NCBI GenBank assembly: GCA_948470475.1
Contig: OX419341.1
Location: 22,821,207-22,885,206 of the forward strand
Direction: 5' to 3'
Source of the DNA: Galaxea fascicularis
Taxonomy: Eukaryota; Cnidaria; Anthozoa; Scleractinia; Euphylliidae
Length of the DNA stretch: 64,000 bases
A model generated the notes under the pieces. It had not been told where the DNA came from, did no database searches, and saw only the letters and a program-made list of their open reading frames with translations. A program made the translations under genes and the position numbers. The first letter of the stretch is position 1. Every line of letters starts with the position of its first letter. Of the stretch, positions 52,575 through 64,000 are shown piece by piece.

Positions 52575-55500
52575 GTGAGTAGGGTACCGACTTTTTCTGC
52601 AGTGATTTATCTCGTTGATACAAATATAACAATAAAAAACTCAGAAACAGGGAAAATATTCTTTTCAACGCTTTAGGTAAGGTCAGAATATTGCGAACGG
52701 CAGCGTTTCGCCTGGGCAGAACTTTACTATTTTTCAGCGCATCTTTGACAACGTCCAAGGCAATCTGGATCAACTGCTGGAAGCTATCTGCATGTATTAA
52801 TCATGTAATCAGTATCAACGTTAAATAGCAGTTACATTAATATAAGTCCGGGGATTTATTGGCGTCTTCCAAGCACAGATTACCAAAGGTAATCAAGAGG
52901 ATGACTTACGATTTATTGAACCATTTACCAAATAAACCTAATCTAAGACAAATCTGTTGCGGCGAATTCACTTTATCTACCAAAGTAGCATATGACTGCG
53001 AGGAATATTTAAGTACAGCCATCAATTCCAGTGATTGTGACAAAAATCGAGCAGTATAAAAAACAATGTTTACTGATTCATATTTCTTATAAATGTCGTA
53101 TAAACCCGGAACAAATTGCCGGCTTACATGGAACTGAGAAATTTCCTATGTGTGAATATTAATGGTGCCTTACTCCAACAACAAAACATTTTGAGCTACA
53201 CTACCACATAGTTCAGCTTTGACTCTTTATATGCCATTTAGAAATCACGGTTTCGTAGCAATTAGACTCCAATTATGGCTACTAGAGCCCTCAAACATAA
53301 AGTAAAAGTTACTAATATCAAGCTTCCTTCCAAGGTTAACCAAATTTAAAGGAAGCACTCAGTTTGCGGCGGGCGTACGACCATGACAGAAGAGCACACA
53401 ACATAAGTGAACAAGTTGGTTATACAAACGGCCTCTGACAAATTTCACAATATCAATGCGAGTAATGAAAACTGCCCAGATTAGTTAATTTAAAAAGCTT
53501 TGTTACTGGTTCGTACGGAAAAGACATTTTTCAATGAATTTTCAACTTTGCACCTGTTTATGCGAAAATAAACACAACTGTGCACAGCGCACGAATTTAG
53601 CGAGCGCTCAGTTATTGATGCAAATTCTTTTTTTTTTTTTAATTTGTAACTCTCGAATTGGTATGGATATTTATATGCGGAGAGAAAAATGCAACGTCTT
53701 TTTTTGGAAACGGTGAAAAAGACCAAGAAACTTTAGAATGTTAATTAAGAACACTACAATAATCTTTGGTTTTGAAAGCAAACCGCAATGTTCAAAAAGC
53801 AGCAGCTGTATTTGAATAAACACAAATGAGATTTCAATTCATGGCGTCAACAAAAATGTTGCGGAGTGTGGTCAGTTCTATTCTCAAAACCACCAGAAAG
53901 GGTCAAGACTCTGGCCTTATTTTTAGTTCTACTTTTTCGTTTGTTTTTGTTTTAGTGTATTGTTTTTCTTCAGCCTTACCTTTCCTACTACAGTGCAATA
54001 ACTACCTGAGATTTAGGAAAGGTATATATTCACGATTACTCTTACTGCGCGCTCTGTTTATTGAGTTTACAGCTAACATGCTCTTGGACTCCTAACATTT
54101 CAGTTAGAGTGCTACTTTTCATATCTTTTGTTTTTGTAGCTAGTGATCATGATAAGAAAAAACGAAACAAGGACGAAATTTCTACGGTGAATTATTTAAA
54201 GCAATAAGAATCCGTTCGTAAAGGTCGTCATTACAACCAATTTTTGATGATGACTATGATGATCATTGTGATGACGACGACCTCGACGATTATGATGAGG
54301 ACGATAATGAGGAGAATGATGATGATGAGGATGAGGATGATGATGATGATGATGCTAATATTTCTATCTCGTAATTACATTCGATTTGCCATGTTGTATT
54401 TATAATATAATGTAAACAGTTTATGAAAGTCGATAGTTGGGGTGAGTTCAGTTCGACTGCGAATATTCAGTCCACTATCAAATTAGACAGCAAGTAATTA
54501 AAGATAACTATACGTGTTGACATTTTCACATCATTTTCTCTTGGTAATGTCTAGTTGGCAATTGGTAGTTATTAGTTTTGTTCTAGCTTTTTAGTTCATT
54601 TTGGCATTTCGTAAAAATATCAGTTGGTAATTAAGCGCCCAAAGTATCATAAAAGCAAATTATGTTAGGTGTAGACTGTTAGTCTGTCATTACTTGTGGG
54701 AAAACACCTCAAATCAGAAAATAAAGAAATTAAACCCACAGTGTGTTCAGCTGAAAAATTCAAAGATGCTTGGAAGTAACACTTTCCGTGAGAAAAGTAA
54801 ATTTTTAATGCAAGAAACAGTTTTAGTGAATGAAGGGCGTTTTTTTTTTTTTTTTTTTTTTTTCATTTCCAGTGCAGTCTACAGTCAAATTGTGTTTGAC
54901 TTCTAATTCCGTCGAGATCAGTAACAAAACAACTAACACGGTCTGTAATTTTAAAAAAAACAAGTATAGTGTAAGAAATTGTTAAACTAAATCATTCATC
55001 TAGAATTCGTTTGTTCTGTCTTTTTCGTTTCATAAGGAACATCCTGAGAAAATGCGTTCAGTAATAGTACCAGTTAAATATTTTCCTTTTCTGCTCTTGG
55101 TAGTGTCCAATGGTTCTTCAAAAAATACGTGGTTCACAGAATCTTTGTCAAATTTCACCGGGCTCGCCGTCTCGATTTTTTTTTCCAGCGTTGTCTCGGA
55201 ATCTCGATTTCTTTTTTCTAGGCTAGGAAAGTGTCGGGCTTCCAGAAAATATATTAGTCTCGCTGTCTCGCAAAGTCTCGGATTCACCATTAGCCATCTC
55301 TTCTTGGTGAATCATGAGTAAAGCTATGTGGGTGGTAGCGTCAATTGTGTTTTGTCAGTCGGTTTGTCTCTTATGATATCTGTTATTGTTGTTGTTTCTG
55401 TTACAGGCGTTTAGGCCCCGTCCAAACATTAAACGTATACGGATATATTAAAGTCCGCGACTATTTCTTTGCGGATTCAAAAATTTTTACGTCAACACGT

Positions 55501-58500
55501 AGTGTATTCAATTTGCCCGTCCACACGTATCCGGAATCGGTTTAGTATCCAGGACTGCTCTGTGAATATTGTGAACAAGCCTGAGCCATTGGCGTGGGAG
55601 TTTCGCGGGAAGACTGGATCCGATTTTGTTACGTCATTGGATTAAAAACTGTCCGAATTCACCGTCCACACGTTATCGGATTCGTTGGGAATTTATTTTT
55701 TTCCACTCTACAGAGCGGATTCAACAATATCTGGATTCGCTGCCGAATTCGCCGAACGCGTGTGGACGGAGGTCGTATCCGGAAAGAACAAGTTGCGTGA
55801 TTCAAAACTATACGGATACGCGTGGACGGGGTCTTAGTCTATAAAATTATTTGAAGACTAAAAGTTTAAGCTTAAGTTTACGTTTTCGTCATGATGGTGA
55901 AAATGGAAACTGGAAAGTGATCCAGGTATTATGTCGTTGCGGTACGTAGTTGTTGTTCTTTTAAAATGACCATCAAATATGAATGTAGTTGACAAAGGCA
56001 TTCCAGCTTGTTTGTTTATCGTGGCACAACTCTAATTGAACTCAAACCATGGAGCTCATTGGATATTTGATTTTCCTTTTTTTCTACCCAGGCTCTTGTA
56101 GAAATGCTTACTACTGTCCTTTCCATGCCTGGTCTAGTTGGTCAGGGAACATCCCTCAGGGGACTTGCGGAAAGCAGAGCCGTTACCGTGACTACAATGA
56201 ACATATCCGATATGACGTTAGGGCAAGCAACTGCAACGGGATATCAAACTCGTGTGGTGCTCGGCAGTACAACTACAGGGACTGGTGTAAGTTGTGGTTG
56301 GGCTTATTTGTAAGTTGCGTAGATTTGAAGACCAGCAAACTACTTCTCAGCCCTTAAAACAATGTACAATTTGACTTGTTAGGTACGTGCGAAATTGTTC
56401 TTATAATGTTTGCCACGCTCGAAAGTCCTAACAAATTTTTATTTATATGTTGTGGTTCAATTTTATTCTTGCTTTAAATTACTGTCCTTTGTTTTGGGCT
56501 ATGGTAATGTATGATGATGAGTTTGAAACAAAGGAACGTAAAAATGTAAACCAAGGATAAAATTGGACCACAACATATGCTCTATTTCCAAGGCTACTTG
56601 CAAAACGTGATGAAGATGACCATTACGACTGTTTCTAGAAAACTCAATTTCGTTGAACGGTCTGTTCTTCTATTTGTACATGTAGAAATCCAACAGGGAG
56701 CTTGTGCTTTTGTTAAAGTAAAAACAATATATAAACAAAATTCCCCATTTGCTCGGATATTTGTCCGCGGACATTATCTGTTCCGAGAAGCGAACAGTTT
56801 TCCGAGAGCGAAGCTCGAGAACACTGTGAACTCTGAGGAACTGATAATGTCCAAGGACAAATATTTGAGTATATTTTAAAGCAAAATGGAGGCTATTGTG
56901 TTTATTATTCTTCAAATATTTTTCGAAACGATCATTTGGGGAATGTTACCGGATACTCCCCAGTATTCACTCACGTTAAGAGTTTAGTCCTTTCGCGTGC
57001 GAGCGAAAATATTTGATGGATTGTAAATTAACTTATGAAGCGCCCATAAAATACTTGGCATCAATGTCAGTATCTGGGCAACTGCACACCGACCCCTCCC
57101 CCTTAACCAACATGTTATGATAAGTAAAAAAGTTTGGTGTTAATGCTGGGTGAAGGGAGGGGTAGCTGAGCACTAACATTGATCCCAACGGTGATGTCTC
57201 GACCACGTACTCATGAGCGCTCCCCTTGCTCCACGCAGATTACAAAATGCCTTTCGCGAAGTTATCACGCCATTTTCTTAGGTTCATGCAGGTACGCACA
57301 ATGCAACCTTGGAAGCTGGAGCTCGTGGACTGATCTACAATCTCCAGTCAGTGCCAGCCACTGCGCCTCTCAGCGCCGTACCAGGAGGTATAGTCTAACA
57401 TGGCTGTACACGGCGAGGCAGGACAACTGTAATGGAGTGACACCCCAGTCGTGTCCAGCAGACCTTGTGGAGAACAGGGAAAAGAGTAAGTGAAGATAGT
57501 CAAGCCAATCGGGTTCTCTCCTACACCCTGCATCGTAGGTCCTTTTTCTTTGATCCCCTTATCCAACTGCGATTGCGAGATGTGGGAAGAGCGAAAGTGT
57601 GAAAATAACACAACAAAAAGTGTTAATCCAAAGGACACGTTTGCATTAGTGGCTGCCATGGGCTCCCGTTTTCAAGTTATTAGCTTGTGTCATGATGAAG
57701 GTGGCCCGTTTTTCTTTCATTTGGTCTTTAATAATTTACTTGTTTTTCACAAAGGGATGATTCACGCGGCGCAGACAAATATGGATACATTGGGCCTTAT
57801 GAATTGACCACACTGTCATTATACTTACTAGCTATATAGATGCGCAATGCTTGAAGTGGTATACCATGGAATTTCCCTCGGGTCACTTGTATTGTCTTGG
57901 TGTACACACGAGCCTTAAAATGCAAGTGACAACAGGGATATTCCATGGTATAGCACGAGAAGCCTTGCTGAACTATTTTATACAATATCGTAGAAAATAC
58001 TTAGCCCTTTACAATAAGTGTAAAACGACCTTAGTTGCTTTCTTAATCGAGATTCGCTCGTGGATGTAGCCGGGAATGAACGATGCTTTTTAACCGGACG
58101 ATCTCTGGCCAGGCAGATATTTAAGGGACCTCTCCCTTTGATGCGAAAGAGACCTTCAGAGTGAAAAAAAAGATATTTTGTTATCAGACAGAACAACAGG
58201 AACAAAGCTACTCTCTTCATAAAGTATTGACTAAGGCAAAAAACGTAAGAAAGCATAAACTGGTGGCCATCGATGACAAGAAAAATGCGGCTGTTGAATA
58301 AAACCACAAACAAAATTGTACACTGAAGATGTTTATTCTGTTACTCGTCCTTCCGCCGGTCGGTACAGCTGAAAATTACAAAATACAAAAGCTCGAGACT
58401 CAAACCCGAAACAAATATAAAGTTACAAATGAAAACAATACAAATAAGCGACGACTCACATATTTTTGGGCATCTCCAGGCCTAGTCAAGACGTCAACAT

Positions 58501-61500
58501 CGATAAAGTAAAAGGCGACGGAACAAGCAAACTTTCCGCCCACAAACATAACACGACACACATCAAGCTGCCGAAAGCACATGGTCGTAAAAATCACGTG
58601 ACCCGCACAAGGGGGGTACAGAGGGGCACGGCAAGGCAAACTGTCCTTAACAGCGGCTATTGCTTAAGATACCCTAGCAGTTCTTTTACGTACCTAGGAT
58701 GCTACTGTTGCTTAATCTGCTCTTATTGGTTTTTGGTTATGTAATGCTTTTTTTTCTCGTACGCACGTTAGACATGGGAGACTTGTACTGCATTCCGTTC
58801 TCCTCTTTACGATCAAATTTGATAACCTTGCGTGCAGCACTATTGAAAATGGAGTAAAGTAAGATATAGTTGCCATTAACAATCTATGCTTCTTTCTTTT
58901 TAGTCGTTACTTGTCCTGCTCTGCCGAATCCTTCCCACGGAAGTTGGCACCGTGATGATTGTGCAGCTAACTCGCAGCTTTGTCGGTCAGTCTGTTTGCT
59001 GCGCTGTGATACTGTTCATGGCTTTCAACTCGAAGGCCCAGGCCAGCGAGATTGCCTGGCGACTGGTCAGTGGTCTACACCATGGAATTCATATTGCAAA
59101 GGTGCGTCATGTATGATGCCTCTGTTGCTGTGCCCAATCGAGTACCGCAATGCCCCACTTAAAAGGCCACTTAAAGGTTTGATTGGTTTTAAGGTAAAAA
59201 TCCGTTTCAGGCGTAGATTGGCACATCTTCATGAGGCTCTATCAAGAACTGTCTTCCAATACCAGTATCCGCTAAGAAACTGAAATTTTCAAGCTTTAGG
59301 TCTTTACATGTAAACATCTACAACCATGTATGGATCAAACACGCCTGACATTTTTGTGACGGCCGTATTGATTGCAGAGTTTGTTATGTCTATCAAAGCT
59401 TCAGGAAAGATTTTTCCCTTTATTGTGTATAGTGGACTTTGTCCTGGTAAAGTGAGTGTTCAAGCGTACTGTTAGACGTTGTTTAAGCTCCATCATGTCT
59501 TCTTTCCGGTCTCCGATAAACTAAGACAATCCTCAGAGAACAATTAGCACGGAAGCCGCAGTGTTGAGAGCACCGTCGCCTCCCAACAGTGGACTGGATC
59601 CAATTCTCGGAGTCGCTCTCATTTGTGGATTGAGTTTGTTACTCGCTCTCGTCCTTACTCCGAGAGATTTTCCTTCTCCTCGACATTTTCCTTCTCCTCC
59701 AACATTTTCAAATTCCAATTCGTACATTGTCCCCAATTAGCACATTGAGTACAAAATACATTGACACTCAAATCAATTTTATTCCGTTATTTCCAGACAT
59801 TCGCCCGCCTTCTATTACCTGTCCTCAGCCTATTTCTACGGGCACAGATCCAGGAAAACCTACCAAAAAGGTATGCATTCCACAAGCTACAGCTGTCGAT
59901 AATACTGGTCAGCAGCCAACCATCACTAACGACGCAGGCGCACAGAGCAAGGAATTTGAAGTCAGTTCAACTCCACATAACGTAAAATACACTGCGCGTG
60001 ATGCAGCTGGCTTAACTGCAACATGTACACTACAGATTACCGTTAAAGGTAAGAAATTATAACAATGCGCTTTAATTACATAAAGTGGCAAATTTTAAAG
60101 GCCTTCGATCACGTTTCCGAAGTTTTATCAGAAAAGAATTCAAACTTGTTTGACATAGTGATATGATCCTGTGAGAACTAAGTTGAATTAATTGTTGGTA
60201 TACGTTTAGTAGTCGTAATACGAACAACGCGGGCCGTGCGTGCAGACCCTCACGGGCTGCGGGGGTCCGCCTACTGTCCGTAAAAATTCGGTCACTAAAA
60301 ATCACGAAGGTCAATGCTTTCTTTGTGTTATGTCTCTGAAAAGAGCCGTTTTGTGTGGCTCTGAAAAAAGACACCCTACTAACTCGCGCCGGAAGCGCTC
60401 GAAAGGCCGCCGATGGCGGCCCGACGCACCCTTCCACTCTAAATCCTGGCTACAGGCCTGTCGTGTCACTCCAAATTCCTATATCCCCAGTAAAGGTCAT
60501 ATCAAAATAAAGCGCTGTAATAAAGAAACTTCAGCTTGAGAAGCTCAGCTGATGTTTCTAGATTTGCATATGTTACTTGGATCATGATCCCGGGGCTAAC
60601 TTACTCCCCAGCCAGATGTTATAGTTTACATTTTCTTTACATTTAATCTTACTATTTGCCTATGCTAACTTTTAATCTGTTTCTTTTGTGATGTTGAGTT
60701 GAGTTGAATAAATTATCCTTATCATAAATTGTCCTTAGCTAGGTTAGAAACTTAGAGGTCTTCAACTGTAAGGCTCTGCAACAAGATTTTAATACCGCCT
60801 GTAGAAATACTTTCAAAACAGTTTGTTAATAGCTGCTTTATTTCAGTTGTGATTGGGTCTTCAAATACTATATAATAAACACACCACACATCACGCCGCT
60901 CGTCGTTTGTATTTTACTCACAACACCAAGACTATTCTCAGCCGGCGCGCACAAGATTGTTAAGAAGTGTAGTATAATCAATGTACAGCTATAACTTGAA
61001 GTTTGCCCATATTGGCAACAAAAACAAACCCGACACCTTGTTGAAATAGCCCAGTTTCGATATGTTAAATTTCGGTCTTGCAACAAATCGCCTCATGTGA
61101 CGTGGTGAATTTTTGTGAAAATCATTGTCGCTGCGATCAGCTGCATGAATTCAAACAAGTTTAAATTCGCGCCACTGATCGCAGAGACAAAATTAGCGAA
61201 AGCAGCGCTGTCGCGACTTGTTTTGCAGACAGTACACACGGAGCGACTTGTCGCAGAGACCTATTGCAATGACTTGTCGCCTAGTGTGTCCCGACCTTTA
61301 CTTTATTCCCCGGAGCCTCGAAGGCGTGGCCGGTTATCGTTTAAAGTTTAATTTCAAGATATCGAAATTGGTCTATTGTGTATCCTCTTTTTAACTCGCT
61401 TTCCAAAATAAAAAAATTACTTCAATTATGTTCGCCATTATTTTACATGCCCAAGACTACTTGAAGTCCCTTTCCGGACAATCGAGGCGCAAGCTGTCAC

Positions 61501-63836
61501 CAACTTTTCGTTTTTACTGTTTTGGACAACAGATCAAGAGCGCCCGAGAGTTGACTCATGTCCCAACGACACAAAGACGGAAACCAATAAGAACGAAGTC
61601 CGAGTCACGTGGAACTATCCTACTTTCGTGGATAATTTTGATCGTCCCCCAGTGCAGCTACGGATCAACAGCAACAGGAACCCGGGTGCTTTATTCCCCT
61701 GGGGGAGGTACCAGGTTTTATACACGGCGACGGACAGAGCTGGGAACAAGGCTACATGCGAATTCTATGTGGAAGTTGGGCGTAAGTTCACTATCTAAAA
61801 ATTACAGCATGATTATTGGAGATAAATGTCTCTATTTCGAAAATGTACGTTTACAGAGATTGCTTACATAGTTTACGCGTGGCCAGGAGTAAAAAAAAAA
61901 GTGCGTTTATCAACGAAAATGTATATGTGTGGGCGGGGTCTAAATGCTATTTTGCATTTGTCTTTCGCTCTTAATAGGGTAACAAAACAAAAAACAAAAA
62001 CAATGCCCTCTAGCCACTCAAACGTGCTTAAACAACCTGCGAGACTTTATACCGTGGGGGTGTCGGACACCCGCAAAGCTCTGTTATTGTTGGTTGTAAG
62101 TTGTGATCGATGTCGTTACATTTTGTTGAGAAAAGAGTGAGGTATTGAAGATAACAGTGTATTATTTGTCTTCTCACTTTGTAGTCTCATATCGGTAATT
62201 CTTCGAGGTATTCTTCACCTTTTACCAAATCAGCCGGACTAAAGAAACTGAAATTGTCTTCCAAAAATTTCTAGGGCTACTTGCGACTGAATGTCTCCAA
62301 GGGGAAATGCTGCTTGAAGACTGTTCTCTTAGTTGATGTCAAATTAAATGCAATTTTCTTTGTCTGGCTGATGGTCTCCTCTGTTTGTTTCTCAGCCTAC
62401 GTTTTACATTGATATACCTCCACTAATTCAGCCTGAACTATGCATTCTCCAAGACCTCTTGGTACTTTAATCAACCTTCAAAGGGCTTCCATCTTTATCA
62501 ATTTCAGCTGTTCCGTGCACGTATTTCGAACCTCCAGCGTTTGGGGTAAGAACATGTAACAAAAAGACCTTGAACTCCAATGGTGTGATTTACGAATTGG
62601 TTTGCTCGATCCAGTGCAAGCAGGGTTATTCTTTCGCGGATCCGGCAGCCGCTAACACATACTTATGCCAATCAGACGGAACCTGGAACAGAGTCTTGTA
62701 TGGTGGTCAAGTTCCTGTACCAGTTTTCCCTAAAAGCCTGCGGCCGTGGCCAGACTGCGCACGTAAGTGATCTAGCATAAGATACTGGACGATTTTGCAC
62801 GACCCAATATAAGCCTACTTTCTTTAAGCCTGAATAACCTGCAACGGTAAATGCAATTGCTTTCACTGAATCGCTACAACTTCTTTAAGTTAACTCCGAT
62901 ACTGTAGAAGTGTTAACGAGCCATCTGTAACTGAGAACATTCTAAACAACATTTGAGGCGTGTTTATGCGTTGGGACACATTTCTATCTACAATCTTGCA
63001 CAACACCATTGAGAAAATTCAGCTTCAAAGCCCCTTTTTGTGAAACAGAAACAACCGAAAAGCCTCTCCCACCTCCCCTCTTCTACCCCACCCCTCCCTC
63101 CAATTCAATGTTGTCTGTGGCCCCAAAACGTTTCCCTAAGAATGGCGGCTTCCCAAATTTAGTATTGAATAGGGGAGGAGGGTGGAGAGAGTTACTGTTG
63201 GTGTAGTAATACTGTTGAACCATACTTTTTCGTAAAGGATTGTTGTTGTTTTTTTGACCTGTTTTGTTTTCCTTTCGTTTATTTTTCACGAAAGGAATGC
63301 GTCCGGTTTTGCTTGGGCTTGTAGTTATCCAGCTGTACTCTAGAACTAGAACTAGAACTACATCTATTTTATCATCTGACACATTACAGTTGTTACAATA
63401 CTCAGGGATAATGTGCATTTATTAATCACTTTTTACAGCCGAACAAAATGTAAACGCGGCGAAAAAGAATTTTACTTTCTACACCGGCTCATGTTCTGAT
63501 AACGAACAGGAAGCCTTGCAAAGGATCAGAATGAATTTCCTTAATGCTGTGAAGAACAGTCCGCTGGCCCAGTACGCCTTGTGTGACCTTAGTCAAGGCC
63601 AGGACTGTGTGGTTGAAAATGTCAAGGTGTATTGTGGCTCCAACTCCAGGAAGAGAAGTATCAGTGATCAGAGGGTCATCACGTTTGATTTTGTCATGAA
63701 GGACAAAAATTCTTCTGCAGATCCCCACGAAGAAGCCGTCAAGTATGTGTCAATGGTTATTGTAGACAAATCAAGCTTAAAAAATAATATTGAGTTTGAG
63801 CTAGCTTGCTTAGACGAAACCAAGGCGTTACTGTGA
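52310..63836 (+). CDS. TSP1/Sushi/HYR secreted protein (gene model from exon C)
   Basis: Exons: 52310-52574 (C), 56092-56286 (D), 57282-57485 (E), 58904-59101 (F), 59797-60048 (G), 61533-61781 (H), 62508-62762 (I), 63439-63836 (J). All internal junctions are phase 1. The total of 2016 bp is in frame (671 aa). Order: leader and TSP1-like (1-88), TSP1-like (89-153), TSP1 (154-221), Sushi/CCP (222-287), HYR (288-371), HYR (372-454), Sushi-like (455-539), unrecognised domain (540-671). Sushi-HYR-HYR-Sushi resembles the same stretch in SVEP1-type matrix proteins. Likely secreted, extracellular binding or complement-like role by domain content. The model may start from A, B or D instead, and may extend beyond J. 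Confidence 0.75.
54248..54355. repeat. (GAT)n-rich microsatellite
   Basis: GATGACTATGATGATC through a pure GATGATGATGATGATGAT end. Any Asp-rich reading frame here is compositional. Confidence 0.8.
55414..55833. mobile_element. Harbinger-like MITE, TSD TTA
   Basis: Termini GGCCCCGTCCA (55414) and TGGACGGGGTC (ending 55833), flanked on both sides by TTA (55411-55413, 55834-55836). Repeated inner motif ATACGGATA / GGATTC in both orientations. 420 bp, no transposase. Confidence 0.75.
56049..56286 (+). CDS. Exon D: TSP1-like exon with its own possible start
   Basis: As an internal exon it starts at 56092 after the acceptor TTTTTTTCTACCCAG. As a first exon it starts at ATG 56049 in a good context (AACCATGG), giving the leader MELIGYLIFLFFYPG in frame. 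The module is CPFHAWSSWSGNIPQGTCGK, NCNGISNSC, NYRDW and a split Cys, phase 1 at TGGT|GTAAGT. It is homologous to exons A-C. Both readings are in frame, so it may work as an internal exon, an alternative first exon, or both. Confidence 0.7.
56745..56872. repeat. Short inverted-repeat element
   Basis: GGATATTTGTCCGCGGACAT and TATCTGTTCCGAG pair with GGAACTGATAATGTCCAAGG and ACAAATATTTGAG. About 125 bp, in the intron between D and E. Confidence 0.65.
57282..57485 (+). CDS. Exon E: TSP1 module
   Basis: Phase 1-1 exon after acceptor CATTTTCTTAG. Reads SCRYAQCNLGSWSSWTDLQS, then HCASQRRTRRY, QDNCNGVTPQSC. WSSW and the CxxQRRTRR block are classical TSP1. It shares the NCNG motif with exon D. Donor AAAGA|GTAAGTG at 57486. 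Confidence 0.78.
57845..57970. repeat. Inverted-repeat MITE
   Basis: GCAATGCTTGAAGTGGTATA, CCATGGAATTTCCCTCGGGT pairs with GGGATATTCCATGGTATAGC, ACGAGAAGCCTTGC, and GTCACTTG with CAAGTGAC. Intron between E and F. Confidence 0.7.
58904..59101 (+). CDS. Exon F: Sushi (CCP) domain
   Basis: Phase 1-1 exon of 198 bp after a TTCTTTCTTTTTAG acceptor. VTCPALPNPSHGSW, CLLRCDTVHGFQLEG, RDCLATGQWSTPWNSYC are the Sushi landmarks (first Cys, HG, GF, RxC, GxW, last Cys). Two extra Cys (DDCAANSQLC) lie in the loop, as in matrix Sushi proteins. Confidence 0.85.
59797..60048 (+). CDS. Exon G: HYR domain 1
   Basis: Phase 1-1, 252 bp. RPPSITCPQPISTGTD, AVDNTGQQPTITNDAG, VKYTARDAAGLTATCTLQIT match the hyalin repeat pattern: PPxITCP start, VxYTAxDxAGNxAxC end. 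Confidence 0.85.
60049..61532. other. Intron with higher-GC repeat-like block
   Basis: The segment at about 60225-60470 (CGGGCTGCGGGGGTCCGCC, GGCCGCCGATGGCGGCCCGA) is GC-richer than its surroundings and likely a mobile-element fragment of unknown class. The stretch 61100-61290 (CTGATCGCAGAGACAAAATT, CGCTGTCGCGACTTGT) has several inverted GATCGCAG/CTGCGATC copies, MITE-like. No exon seen. Confidence 0.4.
61533..61781 (+). CDS. Exon H: HYR domain 2
   Basis: Phase 1-1, 249 bp after acceptor GGACAACAG. RPRVDSCPNDTKTETN, VTWNYPTFVDNFDRPP, YQVLYTATDRAGNKATCEF. This is the canonical HYR end. Donor GGGC|GTAAGT. Confidence 0.85.
62508..62762 (+). CDS. Exon I: Sushi-like domain 2
   Basis: Phase 1-1, 255 bp. 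VPCTYFEPPAFGVRTC, YELVCSIQCKQGYSF, TYLCQSDGTWNRV and WPDCA. Cys spacing and CxxxCKxGYSF, SDGTW resemble the second Sushi of SRPX or SVEP1-like proteins. Confidence 0.8.
63439..63836 (+). CDS. Exon J: unrecognised C-terminal domain
   Basis: Starts after acceptor CACTTTTTACAG in matching phase and stays open 132 codons to TGA at 63834-63836. It has TFYTGSCSDNEQEALQRIRM, CDLSQGQDC, VYCGSNSRKRSIS and beta-rich VITFDFVMKD, YVSMVIVDKS, IEFELAC. Five or six Cys and a basic RKR site. No family recognised. It may be the true 3' end, or the exon may leave at GTTACT|GTGAGG (63833) to exons beyond the window. Confidence 0.65.
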
Positions 63837-64000
63837 GGCCTGAAGTAATGTCCATAGGCGACACCCTGAATTGCACATCTTTTCCATTCGGAATTGTCTC
63901 AACGAGACCTATATGTAGCCGGCCAATCTTACATTGTCCGTTTGCTATTGGTATGAGTGGCTGTGTTCCTTGATTAACCAGAGAGAATTGACCAACACAA

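Larger units (their letters stand above)
53600..56040. other. Intron stretch with simple repeats and one MITE
   Basis: Contains a poly-T at 53628-53640, a GAT/GAC-rich tract at about 54248-54355, poly-T at 54840-54863 and the Harbinger-like MITE at 55414-55833. No supported exon. Confidence 0.5.

Noticed and set aside
55030..55321. Overlapping 86-89 codon ORFs on both strands
   Set aside because: No domain, no splice context and mirrored hydrophobic/charged pattern. Likely repeat or intron sequence.
60072..60539. ORFs of 99-121 codons in a GC-rich block
   Set aside because: Found on both strands in an apparent mobile-element fragment; no recognisable motif.

Overview
The window is AT-rich, intron-rich animal DNA with many palindromic mobile elements. 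Its gene content points to an anthozoan cnidarian, probably a stony coral: a secreted or membrane VWDE-type multi-EGF protein, TSP1-repeat secreted proteins, and a TSP1/Sushi/HYR protein. That taxonomic call is inference. No bacterial operon, rRNA or intact tRNA gene is seen. Most real coding sequence lies in short exons, so gene models below rest on splice sites, reading-frame phase and domain continuity.

Region 1 (about 0.6-37 kb, minus strand) is one large gene. I could chain 32 coding exons from an ATG at 36937 to a TAA at 631. Every junction is in phase and the total is 5559 bp, giving 1852 residues. The order is signal peptide, D8C domain, Ig-like segment, vWD domain, VWDE-type middle region with a furin-like site, cadherin-like domain, about 15 EGF-like domains, Thr/Ser-rich stalk, SEA domain with a GS cleavage motif, transmembrane helix and a 57-residue cytoplasmic tail. 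Its introns hold most of the repeats: a 2.26-kb near-perfect palindrome with 6-bp target duplications, a second 2-kb foldback, several MITEs, tRNA-derived SINE pieces, and a 5'-truncated Penelope-like element. That last element carries a GIY-YIG ORF followed by what reads as a complete hammerhead ribozyme.

Region 2 (about 37.8-44.5 kb, minus strand) holds two paralogous secreted genes. Each has three TSP1 repeats and a C-terminal Cys-rich EGF-like motif. Between them sits a 2-kb DNA transposon (TIR TATGGTGGCCC, 6-bp duplication GTTATT) with a broken integrase-like gene.

Region 3 (about 44.5-48 kb) is intergenic. It has a Harbinger-like element (3-bp duplication TGA) that encodes an intact Myb/SANT-like protein, and a hairpin MITE.

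Region 4 (about 48-63.8 kb, plus strand) contains three or four homologous exons that each carry a start codon, signal peptide and a divergent TSP1-like module, all ending in the same splice phase. They are followed by shared exons for TSP1, Sushi, two HYR domains, a Sushi-like domain and an unrecognised C-terminal domain. This could be one gene with alternative signal-peptide first exons, or a partly collapsed tandem array.
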